From positions 5,515-69,514 of the forward strand of contig CALJUX010000072.1 of NCBI GenBank assembly GCA_937978655.1: DNA of 64,000 nt. The letters run 5' to 3'. Source of the DNA: an uncultured Chromatiaceae bacterium. GTDB lineage: Bacteria; Pseudomonadota; Gammaproteobacteria; Enterobacterales; Alteromonadaceae. The stretch's first letter is position 1; every line of letters starts with the position of its first letter. A model generated the notes under the pieces. That model made no database searches. It saw only the letters and a program-made list of their open reading frames with translations, and was not told the origin of the DNA. Position numbers and translations under genes: made by a program. Of the stretch, positions 1-8,384 are shown piece by piece.

Positions 1-2
1 CC

Positions 3-623
3 CGTGGCAGCAAAGTGATCCGCTGTGACGGTTGCCTGTTGCCAAAAGCCGATTGCCTCTGCGCTGCGATCCCTGCGCCTTCGGCCCGCAGTGCATTTTT
101 GTTGCTGATGTATACCGGTGAATGCTACAAACCCAGCAATACCGGCCGGCTGATTGCCGATGTCGCCGCAGAAAGTTACGCTTTTGTCTGGGACCGTACG
201 CAGCCTGATCCGGCATTGTTGCAATTACTGCAGCGCCAAGACCTGGCGCCTGTGGTGGTTTTTCCGCACGAGTACGCCAGCGCAGCGCGTTGTATCAGCA
301 CTGTGGCGCCGGAGCTGCAAAGTGGCAGCAAAAAACCGCTGTTTATCATGCTGGACGGCACCTGGCGCGAAGCCAAAAAGATGTTCAGTAAAAGCCCGTA
401 TCTGGACGCTTTTCCGGTCCTTGGCATTAATCCGACGGTGGCGTCCGGCTATGTGCTGCGCGAAGCGGCGCATTTACATCAGCTGTGCACAGCCGAAGTT
501 GGTATTGAAGTGCTGCAACTGGCCGGAGACCATCAGGCCTCAGAAGATTTAGCCGGTTATTTCCGCCAGTTTCGCCGTCAGTACATGGCCGGCAAACCCC
601 ATCTGCATTTCGACGAAAACTAG
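3..623 (+). CDS. tapT: DTW-domain tRNA-uridine aminocarboxypropyltransferase, 5' end outside window
   Basis: The reading frame is open back to the window edge, so the true start lies upstream; a GTG at 15 exists but would cut into the conserved N-terminal region. The product carries the cysteine cluster CDGCLLPKADCLC near its start and the family hallmark DGTW about 60% of the way along, followed by a basic stretch. DTW proteins such as E. coli TapT (YfiP) transfer an aminocarboxypropyl group from SAM to a uridine (acp3U) in the variable loop of some tRNAs. The cysteines probably bind zinc. The stop overlaps the stop of the convergent hydrolase gene by a few bases. The family call is firm; that the substrate is U47 is taken from the family. 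Confidence 0.85.
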   Translation, partial: RGSKVIRCDGCLLPKADCLCAAIPAPSARSAFLLLMYTGECYKPSNTGRLIADVAAESYAFVWDRTQPDPALLQLLQRQDLAPVVVFPHEYASAARCISTVAPELQSGSKKPLFIMLDGTWREAKKMFSKSPYLDAFPVLGINPTVASGYVLREAAHLHQLCTAEVGIEVLQLAGDHQASEDLAGYFRQFRRQYMAGKPHLHFDEN

Positions 624-1357
624 CCGGCATTGGCATAAAACTGCAGCAGCTGTCCGAGCAACCAGTCCGGTGCGTCTAACACTAAATCATGACCGGCTGC
701 AGGATGTTGCTGCACCGGCACCTGCCAATATTCTGCCAGGCGCAAGCTGCAAGCCGGATCAACCAGCTGGTCGGCGCCGCCACTGAGCAGCAGCACCGGA
801 CACTGAGGTTTGGCCGGTAAACTGAAGCGGCTGGCCGCCAGCAGTTGCCGGAGCACATTCAGCCGTTGCACCGGTCTTTGCCGCGCGATATCCAGGGCAT
901 GGTGTAATTGCTGCGGCTGCCAGTGCTGACTGGTTAACTGCAGGATCAAACGCTCGCGCAGACGCTGTGGTGCCACAAAAGCACTCAGCACTTTTGGATA
1001 TTGCTGCCAGCGTAAACGCTGATAAAACGGCGTCAGCCGGCCGGCACTGGTGTTGATCAGCACCAGCGATGCCACTTGCTGCGGTACCAGCGCAGCCAGC
1101 TGCACAGCCAGCATCGCGCCCAATGACATCGCGACCAGATGCCAGGGCCCGGCGTGCTGGCGGCGCAGACGCGGCAACATCAGCTGCGCCAGCGCCGCCA
1201 TCTCAGCCGGGCTTTGCTCCTTGTGATATTGCCCCATACCGGGTAAGTCGTGACACCAGACTGACCGCTCGGTTTGCCGTGCCAGAGCGGCCGGAAAATC
1301 GCCCCAATGCGCCTGTTCCCGCGCCAGGCCACGCAGCAATACTACAGGCTGTACCAT
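620..1357 (-). CDS. Alpha/beta hydrolase
   Basis: A 245-residue alpha/beta-hydrolase fold protein with no signal peptide, so probably cytoplasmic. The oxyanion region begins at LLRG near residue 8. The nucleophile elbow reads AMSLG with Ser78, an Ala replacing the first Gly of the usual GxSxG. The acid is likely Asp196 in GGADQLVD and the base His223 in AAGHD, so the triad is complete. The start overlaps the 3' end of the upstream M14 peptidase gene by 16 bases, with GGAGG about ten bases before the ATG, so the two are probably cotranscribed. Substrate cannot be told; small esterases and BioH-like carboxylesterases share this layout. Confidence 0.8.
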   Translation of the reverse strand: MVQPVVLLRGLAREQAHWGDFPAALARQTERSVWCHDLPGMGQYHKEQSPAEMAALAQLMLPRLRRQHAGPWHLVAMSLGAMLAVQLAALVPQQVASLVLINTSAGRLTPFYQRLRWQQYPKVLSAFVAPQRLRERLILQLTSQHWQPQQLHHALDIARQRPVQRLNVLRQLLAASRFSLPAKPQCPVLLLSGGADQLVDPACSLRLAEYWQVPVQQHPAAGHDLVLDAPDWLLGQLLQFYANAG

Positions 1358-2385
1358 AAGTCATTGGCCTCCACCGCGTTGCGACTGTCGACAGTTGGCA
1401 GCCAATCGGCCTGCGCTGCGGCAGCCTGAAGTAAAAATTCAAATAAAATCAAGTGGCTGCGCAAAACTCGTTTCACCCGGTGTGGTTTTACCGGATGAAA
1501 CAGGCCGTGGCTGCGCAACAATTGAAACGGGTTTTTCCGCACCCAGTTCCACGAGCCCATTTCCAGCGTCAGCGGCAACATCAGGTGGTCATGCAACAAT
1601 GATTGGTCAAATAAGTGATCCCACAAATCGCCGTGACATAAATAATGCCGGCATTGCGGCTCAAAAATGTAATTCTGATGCGGATAGGTCTGAAACAGCA
1701 GTTCACGTAAGCGGTGCATTTGTGCCAGATGGGCAATCGGCTGGGTGCTGGATTTGGCATAAGGAAACCACAAACGGTCAGTCTGACCAAAGCCGGAATG
1801 GCAATCCAGTACCAGTGAAAAAGGCGCACTGAACAGCTGCTGCCGGACAAAATCACACAACACCCGGCTTTCTGTTTCCATCTGCTCCCGATGCCCCCGA
1901 TACCAGGGCAGAAATTTGCTATAACGCTGGCCGCCAACCAGAAATGCGGCGCCTTCGGTACAATCCTGTGGCGCATTGCGCATCAGATCGACGTGGCGCG
2001 CATTGGCCCGCCAGCCGCGCACCATGCCGGAGGGGTTCAACAGCGGCAAAATATATAGCTGGACCCGGTCAAATAAGGCAGCAAATTGCTGGTCCCAGCG
2101 CAGGCGGCTGCACAGGCTTTCCAGATAAGCCAGCAGCACCTGGGTACCAATCCGCTCCAGACCATGAATACCACCGGTCAGCAGTAACACCGGCTTAGCC
2201 GGATCTGGTTTGCCCACTGCGATGGCATACAGCGGCAACTGCTGATCGCCACTGCTGACCATTGCCAGGATTTGCGCACTGACCGGCGGCGGTGCATGGC
2301 GCAGCAACAGTTCAAGCTGATGCAGCTCTGGCAGTGACTCTTGCAAAGCAGCTCCGGCACAAGGAAAAAACTCAGCATAAGGCAC
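1342..2385 (-). CDS. M14-family zinc carboxypeptidase-like protein
   Basis: A 347-residue protein with the M14 metallopeptidase metal site: HGLE (His74, Glu77) and the third zinc ligand His196 in DCHSG. A general-base Glu275 sits in LTLEMGSW. The segment NPSGM followed by arginines fits the substrate carboxylate pocket. There is no signal peptide, which separates it from secreted digestive carboxypeptidases and recalls cytoplasmic succinylglutamate-desuccinylase or AGBL-like members. The longest frame starts with GTG at 2385, and no strong ribosome-binding site decides the start. It overlaps and probably pairs with the downstream alpha/beta hydrolase. Substrate unknown. Confidence 0.8.
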   Translation of the reverse strand: MPYAEFFPCAGAALQESLPELHQLELLLRHAPPPVSAQILAMVSSGDQQLPLYAIAVGKPDPAKPVLLLTGGIHGLERIGTQVLLAYLESLCSRLRWDQQFAALFDRVQLYILPLLNPSGMVRGWRANARHVDLMRNAPQDCTEGAAFLVGGQRYSKFLPWYRGHREQMETESRVLCDFVRQQLFSAPFSLVLDCHSGFGQTDRLWFPYAKSSTQPIAHLAQMHRLRELLFQTYPHQNYIFEPQCRHYLCHGDLWDHLFDQSLLHDHLMLPLTLEMGSWNWVRKNPFQLLRSHGLFHPVKPHRVKRVLRSHLILFEFLLQAAAAQADWLPTVDSRNAVEANDLWYSL

Positions 2386-2511
2386 AGCCCGTGCAGTTTT
2401 ATGGCAATTTGGTGAAATTTAGCCCAAAGCCAGCGCAGCGAGGTGCGCCAGTAGCGCAGGCGCAACCGGCTGTGGCATAGTACCTAAAGGAATACCGAAA
2501 CGGATTGGATC

Positions 2512-2736
2512 ATGTCGTGCAAAACGCTGTTGTTGCTCAGCCTGTTACTGCCAGTGCTTTGCGCCTGCCAGAACCCTCAACGCGGCAGCGAAGAATATTG
2601 GTTTAATAAGATGCGCGACGAACAACGTGCCCAGTGCCGGCTGTTGCCCTCACCGCTGTCAGAAAGCTGCCTCAAAGATGTGTCGTCAAAAAAATACGAG
2701 GATTTTCAGCGCCAGCGCACCAATGCGGCGGAATGA
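2512..2736 (+). CDS. Small putative lipoprotein
   Basis: A 74-residue product with a classic N-terminal lipoprotein signal: Lys4, a leucine-rich core, and the lipobox LCAC with the lipidated Cys19. The mature part is about 56 residues, charged, with two further cysteines (in AQCRL and ESCLKD) that could form a disulphide, and it ends in a KKYEDFQRQR-type amphipathic segment. It lies alone between divergent and convergent neighbours. It loosely resembles short EexN-type lipoproteins but I cannot place it in a family. Its function is unknown; localisation to the inner face of the outer membrane is inferred, because no Asp follows the lipidated Cys. Confidence 0.65.
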   Translation: MSCKTLLLLSLLLPVLCACQNPQRGSEEYWFNKMRDEQRAQCRLLPSPLSESCLKDVSSKKYEDFQRQRTNAAE

Positions 2737-2754
2737 ACAGCAGCATGATGCTGC

Positions 2755-3270
2755 TCAGGCCGGTCCAAGCAGATAAAAATCGACCGTTTTATCCGAGCCC
2801 GGCACCGTTTTTTGTCCGGCTGGCCGCATGCCAATTTTTTCCAGAATACGCTTAGACGCCAGATTATCCGGTGCGACAATGCCACAAAGTTGCCGCAAGC
2901 CCAGTTTCTCATGCGCATAGGCCACCACCGCCAAAGCCGCTTCTGAGATATACCCCTGCCCGCTATACTCACGAAACAAGGCATAACCGACATCCGGGTA
3001 CTGCAAATAATCACGTTGCACCAGGCCGCATAAGCCCAGCGTCGCCCCATCGGCCAAGCGCTCAACCAGATACAAACCAAAACCATGTTGCTGATAACTG
3101 GCGATGGCGCCATTTTGCAGATACTGCTCGGCTTGCTGCAAATTCCGCACTTGTTTATCGCCGATGTTCTGCAAAAACTCCGGCTCATTCACCAGCTGCA
3201 ACATGGCTGGTGCATCACGAAGCTCAGCATGGCGTAAACGCAGTCTGTCTGTAGTCAGAATGAATGTCAT
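2755..3270 (-). CDS. GNAT-family N-acetyltransferase (RimJ/RimL type)
   Basis: A 171-residue acetyltransferase of the RimJ/RimL-like GNAT group. It opens with the typical TDRLRLRHAELRDAPAML beginning, has the acetyl-CoA loop around EYSGQGYISEAAL, and the late motif NLASKRILEKIGM. An upstream in-frame GTG exists at 3291, but the ATG at 3270 has GGAG eight bases before it and matches family length, so I take it. Proteins of this group acetylate ribosomal-protein N-termini or small molecules; no substrate can be inferred. The gene is separated from the symporter gene behind it by a strong terminator hairpin. Confidence 0.85.
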   Translation of the reverse strand: MTFILTTDRLRLRHAELRDAPAMLQLVNEPEFLQNIGDKQVRNLQQAEQYLQNGAIASYQQHGFGLYLVERLADGATLGLCGLVQRDYLQYPDVGYALFREYSGQGYISEAALAVVAYAHEKLGLRQLCGIVAPDNLASKRILEKIGMRPAGQKTVPGSDKTVDFYLLGPA

Positions 3271-3297
3271 CAACTTATCTCCGCTTAACACTGGTAA

Positions 3298-3328
3298 AAA
3301 TAAAGCCAGTCGATGACTGGCTTTATTT
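3298..3328 (-). terminator. Intrinsic terminator after the symporter gene
   Basis: A perfect 14-bp inverted repeat (3298-3311 with 3315-3328) encloses a 3-base loop and ends in TTTATTT on the minus strand. It sits nine bases beyond the stop of the AGCS symporter gene and before the GNAT gene start, so it terminates the symporter transcript. Confidence 0.85.
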
Positions 3329-3336
3329 AATGATGA

Positions 3337-4827
3337 TTAGACGCGTTTGGTGTCTTGTTCTGCCAGATTGGTCAGGCTGGAACTTAACAGTTCATCATCG
3401 GTTTTGCCTTCCCAATAATGCGCATTTTTAATGCCGAGTTTTTCCGGGTGAAATACCGGGTCTTTGCCTTCGGCTTTTTGCGCTTCATAGTCACGCAGGC
3501 ATTTAAAGGCGGTTTTATGCAGCAGAATAATAGCGATGATGTTCAGCCAGGCCATCAGACCTACACCAATATCCCCTAAAGCCCAGGCCAGATCGGCCGT
3601 TTTCACTGTGCCATAAACCACTGCCGCCATAATGCCGATTTTCAAAATGAACCCCAGCCAGGGCCGCGATACCGTGCGGTTGATATAGGCAATGTTGGTT
3701 TCGGCGATGTAGTAATAAGCCACGATAGTGGTGAAGGCGAAAAACAGCAGCGCGATAGCAACAAACAATGACCCAAAGCCTGGCATCACGTTTTCAAGTG
3801 CGGTTTGTACATAACCAGGGCCTGCCGCAACACCAGCAACACCGGTATAAATCGCCTGACCATCCGCGGCCTGCACATTATATTGGCCGGTAATTAACAA
3901 CATAAATGCGGTGGCGGAACAAACAAACAGCGTATCGACATACACCGAAAAGCCCTGCACCAGACCTTGTTTAGCCGGATGTGACACCGCAGCGGCAGAG
4001 GACGCATGCGGACCTGTGCCCTGGCCAGCTTCGTTAGAATAAACGCCGCGTTTAACACCCCATTCAATCGCCAGACCTAAAATAGCACCGTACGCGGCGT
4101 CAGTACCAAAAGCACTGTTGACGATAAGTTTCAGTACCACCGGCAATTGCTCAATATTCAGCGCAATCACCACACAAGCGACAATGATGTAACCCAGCGC
4201 CATAAATGGCACCACGATTTCAGCAAAAGTAGCGATACGTTTGACGCCGCCGAAAATAATGAAACCCAGAGCAATTGCCAACACACCAGCCGTCACATTT
4301 GGTGAAATACCCACTGCGGTTTCCAGACTGGAAGCAATAGAATTCGCCTGAACACCAGGCAACAGCAGGCCGGTAGCTACAACGGTCGCTACCGCAAAAG
4401 TCCAGGCATACCATTTCATGCCGAGGCCTTTTTCAATATAAAACGCCGGGCCGCCGCGATATTGGCCGTTAATTTTTTCTTTATACACCTGGCCTAAGGT
4501 CGACTCGACAAAAGCTGAGCTCGCCCCCAAAAATGCCACCATCCACATCCAGAATACCGCGCCAGGGCCACCAAAAGTGATCGCAGTCGCGACACCAGCG
4601 ATATTACCGGTACCAACCCGGCCGGCCAGCGTCATGGTCAGCGCCTGAAAAGATGACACACCGCTGTCTGAGCTTTTGCCATCAAACATCAGCCGGATCA
4701 TTTCGCGCACATGACGTAATTGCAAGAAACGCGAGCGTATGGAGAAATACAGGCCCACCCCGAGACAAAGCGCAATTAATGCTTTGCTCCAGATGATGCC
4801 GTTCACCACAGCAACAAATTCATTCAT
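3337..4827 (-). CDS. Alanine/glycine:cation (Na+) symporter, AGCS family
   Basis: A 496-residue inner-membrane carrier of the AGCS family (DagA/AlsT/YaaJ type), which imports alanine or glycine with sodium. The sequence shows about ten hydrophobic segments, the family signature around GRVGTGNIAGVATAI near residue 70, and EWGVKRGVYSNEAGQGTGPHA near residue 255. The ATG at 4827 is preceded by GAGGG at good distance. It is a single-gene unit: a 220-base region separates it from mtgA and a strong hairpin closes it. No glycine-riboswitch core was seen in that leader, but two 8-bp direct repeats lie there (see findings). Whether alanine or glycine is preferred cannot be read from the sequence. Confidence 0.93.
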   Translation of the reverse strand: MNEFVAVVNGIIWSKALIALCLGVGLYFSIRSRFLQLRHVREMIRLMFDGKSSDSGVSSFQALTMTLAGRVGTGNIAGVATAITFGGPGAVFWMWMVAFLGASSAFVESTLGQVYKEKINGQYRGGPAFYIEKGLGMKWYAWTFAVATVVATGLLLPGVQANSIASSLETAVGISPNVTAGVLAIALGFIIFGGVKRIATFAEIVVPFMALGYIIVACVVIALNIEQLPVVLKLIVNSAFGTDAAYGAILGLAIEWGVKRGVYSNEAGQGTGPHASSAAAVSHPAKQGLVQGFSVYVDTLFVCSATAFMLLITGQYNVQAADGQAIYTGVAGVAAGPGYVQTALENVMPGFGSLFVAIALLFFAFTTIVAYYYIAETNIAYINRTVSRPWLGFILKIGIMAAVVYGTVKTADLAWALGDIGVGLMAWLNIIAIILLHKTAFKCLRDYEAQKAEGKDPVFHPEKLGIKNAHYWEGKTDDELLSSSLTNLAEQDTKRV

Positions 4828-5047
4828 CAGTAGATCCCTCGGAAAACTCGTAAATTGTTATAGTGCGGTGCTATTGCTGCACCGTTGTCTGACAAGAGTC
4901 TGGCAAGGTCAAGAAATATGTCCCGGCGCCCACTGCAGACCAGCGTCATAAGATAACGACTAAAGTCGGAAGCGCCCAGTATTATTTCGCTAATGTACGG
5001 TGATACTGCGGGGAAAAGCGGCAAAATACGCAGAGGTAGGAGCTGTG

Positions 5048-5773
5048 TCAGCGCAGCTGCCGCTGCACAGGCGTGAGCTGTTGCATTTGTTTTAAGATCC
5101 ACTGCTGGCGTTTACGCACATATGGCGATGGCGCCTGAACCAAAAAGCGCTGAGGATTCGGTAACACCGCCGCCAGCAATGCCGCCTGAGACCGTGACAG
5201 TCGGGCGGCAGGAATACCAAAATAGCGCTGGGCCGCAGCTTCAGCCCCATAGATGCCAGGGCCAAATTCAATGCTGTTCAGATACACTTCAAGGATGCGC
5301 GGTTTGCCCCAGGCCCCTTCTATCAACAGGGTGATGCCACTTTCCAGCCCTTTACGCAGCCAGCTGCGACCGGTCCACAAAAACACATTTTTTGCCGTTT
5401 GCTGACTGATAGTGGAAGCCCCGCGCACCTTCCGGCCTTTGCTGTTATAAACCAGCGCCTTTTCAATCGCCTGTAAATCAAAACCACTGTGTTGCAGAAA
5501 TTTCTGATCTTCCGCAGCCACCACCGCTTGTAACAAATGCGGTGAGATTTGCGTTAATGGCTGCCACTGATGCCGTGCCTGATAATGTGTCTGGCCATCC
5601 AGCCAGGCATTGAGCTGGCGTTCCAGCATCACACCGGTATAAGGCACAGGTGCATAGGCGAACAGCAATACCAGCGTCAGCAGGCCAAGGCAGCCATAAC
5701 GTAAGAAAGCGCACAGCCGGCGCCACAGGGAAAAGCAGAATAATTTCAGCAAGACAGCACAAGCATTCAACAA
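5048..5773 (-). CDS. mtgA: Monofunctional peptidoglycan glycosyltransferase MtgA
   Basis: A 241-residue GT51 enzyme that polymerises lipid II into glycan strands at the outer face of the inner membrane. A single N-terminal membrane anchor (about residues 26-42) is followed by all GT51 motifs: EDQKF with the catalytic Glu, GASTISQQTAKN, RKGLE, and ILEVYLN. No transpeptidase domain follows, and the length fits MtgA. The longest frame starts at a TTG (5773) without a clear ribosome-binding site, so the exact start is uncertain; a few residues could be missing or extra before the anchor. Confidence 0.93.
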   Translation of the reverse strand: MLNACAVLLKLFCFSLWRRLCAFLRYGCLGLLTLVLLFAYAPVPYTGVMLERQLNAWLDGQTHYQARHQWQPLTQISPHLLQAVVAAEDQKFLQHSGFDLQAIEKALVYNSKGRKVRGASTISQQTAKNVFLWTGRSWLRKGLESGITLLIEGAWGKPRILEVYLNSIEFGPGIYGAEAAAQRYFGIPAARLSRSQAALLAAVLPNPQRFLVQAPSPYVRKRQQWILKQMQQLTPVQRQLR

Positions 5774-5830
5774 AAACCGGAGACCAGTCTAACGTGGTGC
5801 TCCGGCCTTGAACAGCGGGAAAAGCCGCCG

Positions 5831-6979
5831 CTAACTGCGCTCATCCGCAGCTTTTTGCAGCAAACGCCGGCTTTCCTGCAAAAACTGGCTGGCCAGCGGG
5901 CCAAAAAACGCCTGACCTTTGGCAAACTCAGCCATTAAGCCGGTTTTATCGCGTGCCGCCAACAAATGCGACAGCTGATTAAACCGGTGCTGATAACGCT
6001 GCAGCAAGCCGGTCACTGCCACGGAACTCAGCATAATGTCGGCATACAGTTCGGCATTTTGCGCAAATAACCGGCCCACCATCGCCAGCTCCAGCCGGTA
6101 AATCGGCGAGCTCAATTCTAACAACTGTGGCAAATCAGCGTGCTCTTCAGCTAAATGCACGCCATACACCAGCGAGCTGAAATGACGCATCGCCTGGATC
6201 AGCTGCATCAGCTCATCATGTTGCTGCGCCTGCTTTTCACTCAGCACCGCGCCCCAGACGCGAAATTGCTGGATCAACCATTGATATTGTTCCGGCGCCC
6301 GGCCATGACAGAGCACCACCACCTGCTTGACGATATTGCTGATATCCGGGCCAAACATCGGATGCAGCCCAAGCACTGGCCCGCTGTGCTGTTGCAACAT
6401 CGCCGCGAGCGGCGCTGCTTTGATACTAGTGATATCCGCCAGCACACAATCCGCCGGTAATGGCGGCAACTGGCGGATCACCGCAGCAGTGACCGCGATC
6501 GGGACCGCCACCAGCACCAGCGCAGCGCCAGCACAGATCTCCGCGGCATTTGGCCAGTCAGATTGTTCCAGCACCGCCACGTCAAAACCGGAACGCTGAA
6601 ACAAACTGACAAAGCGTTGCCCGAGCGCACCATTGCCCCCTACTACGACAACTTTGCCACCGCCGTCACGACAACAGACAAAACCGGTTTCCTGGGTCGA
6701 ATACGACTCCCGCATCACCCGGCGCAGCACATCTTCGACCAGCTCCGGCGACACACCCGCCGCTTCCGCCTGCGCCCGGCGGGCTTCAAGCAGCGACTTT
6801 TCCCGCTCCGGCACATATAGCGGTAACGCATATTGTTGTTTGACCTGCCCCACCTGCGCCGTCACTTTGGCGCGCGCGGCCAGCAGTTCAACCAGCTGGG
6901 TATCTATAGCGTCAATCTGGCAGCGCAGTGGCGCCAGTTCAGCAGCGGATGCGGCCTGAGCCGATGTGGAAATACTCAT
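5831..6979 (-). CDS. tyrA: Bifunctional chorismate mutase / prephenate dehydrogenase
   Basis: A 382-residue TyrA (T-protein) that converts chorismate to prephenate and then, with NAD, to 4-hydroxyphenylpyruvate for tyrosine. The N-terminal ~90 residues are an AroQ-type chorismate mutase (RCQIDAIDTQLVELL, then VPEREKSLLEARR and DVLRRVMRESY). The dehydrogenase begins with the Rossmann motif VVVVGGNGALGQRFV. A GTG at 7003 is also in frame, but the ATG at 6979 has TGAGG six bases upstream and matches the usual TyrA N-terminus. It follows aroF by eight bases, forming the aroF-tyrA operon known from enterobacteria, so the TyrR boxes before aroF should control it too. Confidence 0.97.
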   Translation of the reverse strand: MSISTSAQAASAAELAPLRCQIDAIDTQLVELLAARAKVTAQVGQVKQQYALPLYVPEREKSLLEARRAQAEAAGVSPELVEDVLRRVMRESYSTQETGFVCCRDGGGKVVVVGGNGALGQRFVSLFQRSGFDVAVLEQSDWPNAAEICAGAALVLVAVPIAVTAAVIRQLPPLPADCVLADITSIKAAPLAAMLQQHSGPVLGLHPMFGPDISNIVKQVVVLCHGRAPEQYQWLIQQFRVWGAVLSEKQAQQHDELMQLIQAMRHFSSLVYGVHLAEEHADLPQLLELSSPIYRLELAMVGRLFAQNAELYADIMLSSVAVTGLLQRYQHRFNQLSHLLAARDKTGLMAEFAKGQAFFGPLASQFLQESRRLLQKAADERS

Positions 6980-6987
6980 AAAAAACC

Positions 6988-8046
6988 TCAGGCTGCCTGA
7001 CACACGCCCTGCATCTGATGATGCAGGCCGGCCAGAAGTTGGGCTGTGGTGGCCCAGTCGATACAGGCATCCGTCACCGACACACCGTATAACTCTGCTT
7101 TGCCGTTGACAATGTTTTGCTTGCCGCCACAGATATTACTTTCCAGCATCAGGCCGATAATGGCGTCATTGCCGAGCACCCGCTGTGCCACGACCGCCTC
7201 GGCAACCAAAGGCTGGCGATTGTGGTCTTTGTTTGAATTGCCATGACTGCAATCGACCACAATGCCACGCGGCAGCTGATGCTTATCCAGCACCGCCACG
7301 GCCGCGTTAATGCTGTCAGCATCATAATTTGGTTTGCTGCCGCCACGCAGAATGATATGACCATCCGGGTTACCGGCAGTCTGCACCAGCGCCACTTCAC
7401 CGCGCTGGTTAATGCCGATAAAACTATGCGGGCTGGCCGCAGATTGCAGCGCATTTAACGCGATATTCAGATTGCCATCGGTGCCGTTTTTAAAACCTAC
7501 CGGCATCGACAGGCCGCTGGCCATTTCGCGGTGGGTCTGACTTTCCACAGTGCGGGCGCCAATCGCGGCCCAGGACACTAAATCCGACAAGTACTGCGGG
7601 CTTATCGGGTCCAGCGCTTCAGTTGCCGTCGGCAACTCCATGTCGACAAGCTTCAGCAGCAACTCGCGGCCACGGGTCAGGCCGGTTTCCAAATCGAAGG
7701 AATCATCCAGGTGCGGGTCGTTGATATAGCCTTTCCAGCCGACTGTGGTGCGTGGTTTTTCAAAATACACCCGCATCACGATGTACAGGCTGTCGGCATA
7801 CTTCAGTTGCAGCTCTTTTAACCGTTTGGCGTAATCAATAGCCGCAACCGGGTCGTGGATAGAACAAGGGCCGGTGATCACCAGCAGACGTTTATCCCGG
7901 CCATGCACGATATCGGCAATGTCACGGCGCGCCTGCTGCACAAATAAAGCGCCCTGCTCCGACAATGGCAGCGCCTTTTTCAGCACCAGTGGTGGACTAA
8001 GCGGTTTTTCCGCCAGGATACGTAAATCATCAACTATTTTGCTCAT
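6988..8046 (-). CDS. aroF: 3-deoxy-7-phosphoheptulonate synthase (class I DAHP synthase)
   Basis: A 352-residue type I-alpha DAHP synthase, which condenses PEP and erythrose-4-phosphate in the first step of the shikimate pathway. Hallmarks are VITGPCSIHDP, MRVYFEKPRTTVGWKG, and the metal/substrate motifs KNGTDGN and DCSHGNSNKDH. It is the first gene of an operon with tyrA, which argues for the Tyr-sensitive AroF type. Feedback specificity cannot be proved by eye. The start at 8046 has AAGGAG at normal distance. A near-consensus promoter and two TyrR-like boxes lie upstream (see 8110-8186). Confidence 0.96.
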   Translation of the reverse strand: MSKIVDDLRILAEKPLSPPLVLKKALPLSEQGALFVQQARRDIADIVHGRDKRLLVITGPCSIHDPVAAIDYAKRLKELQLKYADSLYIVMRVYFEKPRTTVGWKGYINDPHLDDSFDLETGLTRGRELLLKLVDMELPTATEALDPISPQYLSDLVSWAAIGARTVESQTHREMASGLSMPVGFKNGTDGNLNIALNALQSAASPHSFIGINQRGEVALVQTAGNPDGHIILRGGSKPNYDADSINAAVAVLDKHQLPRGIVVDCSHGNSNKDHNRQPLVAEAVVAQRVLGNDAIIGLMLESNICGGKQNIVNGKAELYGVSVTDACIDWATTAQLLAGLHHQMQGVCQAA

Positions 8047-8109
8047 CGCTTCTGCTCCTTTCCTCAGCGGATGCTGGTGTCAGCAAGGCGACCAGGCACA
8101 ATATCCAGC

Positions 8110-8127
8110 TGTATTTATTTTTTTACA
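8110..8127. promoter_or_regulatory. TyrR-box-like operator 1
   Basis: This 18-base site fits the TyrR consensus TGTAAA-N6-TTTACA closely: it begins TGTATT, ends TTTACA, and keeps the invariant G at position 2 and C at position 17. It lies downstream of the predicted aroF start point, in the untranslated leader, where bound TyrR would block the polymerase. TyrR control of aroF-tyrA is established in E. coli; its use here is inferred. Confidence 0.6.
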
Positions 8128-8130
8128 CTA

Positions 8131-8148
8131 TGTATTTTAATGATTACA
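8131..8148. promoter_or_regulatory. TyrR-box-like operator 2
   Basis: A second 18-base site (TGTATT, six bases, ATTACA) keeps the invariant G and C. It starts 21 bases from box 1, two helical turns, so both boxes face the same side of the DNA. This tandem spacing is typical of strong/weak TyrR box pairs. It sits right at the predicted transcription start of aroF. Confidence 0.55.
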
Positions 8149-8157
8149 AACGCCGAC

Positions 8158-8186
8158 ATATTAAAAATCAAAACCCAAAATGTCAA
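8158..8186 (-). promoter_or_regulatory. Sigma-70 promoter for aroF-tyrA
   Basis: On the minus strand TTGACA (8186-8181) is followed by exactly 17 bases and then TAATAT (8163-8158), nearly the sigma-70 consensus. Transcription should begin near 8151, giving a leader of about 100 bases before aroF. The rest of the 8047-8384 gap holds the two TyrR-like boxes; nothing else was recognised in it. Confidence 0.75.
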
Positions 8187-8384
8187 CAGTAAAAGTCAAT
8201 AGAAATGCCGCCAAAAAGCAATTTCAATCAAGCGCGAAATAAGTAAACTTATCATTACACAAACTCATGACAAACCGCCAACGCCGGCGATGCGATGCCG
8301 TTGTTGGCAGCGAAAAGGTCTGATGTCTTGTCATTTTGCCGCCGCGACTTGCCGGCCTTCGAACGGCTGTTTACAGTAGACTTT

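Noticed and set aside
4828..5047. Glycine riboswitch before the AGCS gene
   Set aside because: Such switches often precede this family, but the conserved core was not found on the minus strand.
4827..5102. 91-codon minus-strand frame upstream of the symporter
   Set aside because: It covers the symporter leader and overlaps mtgA, has unlike-protein composition, and the direct repeats there fit a regulatory region better.
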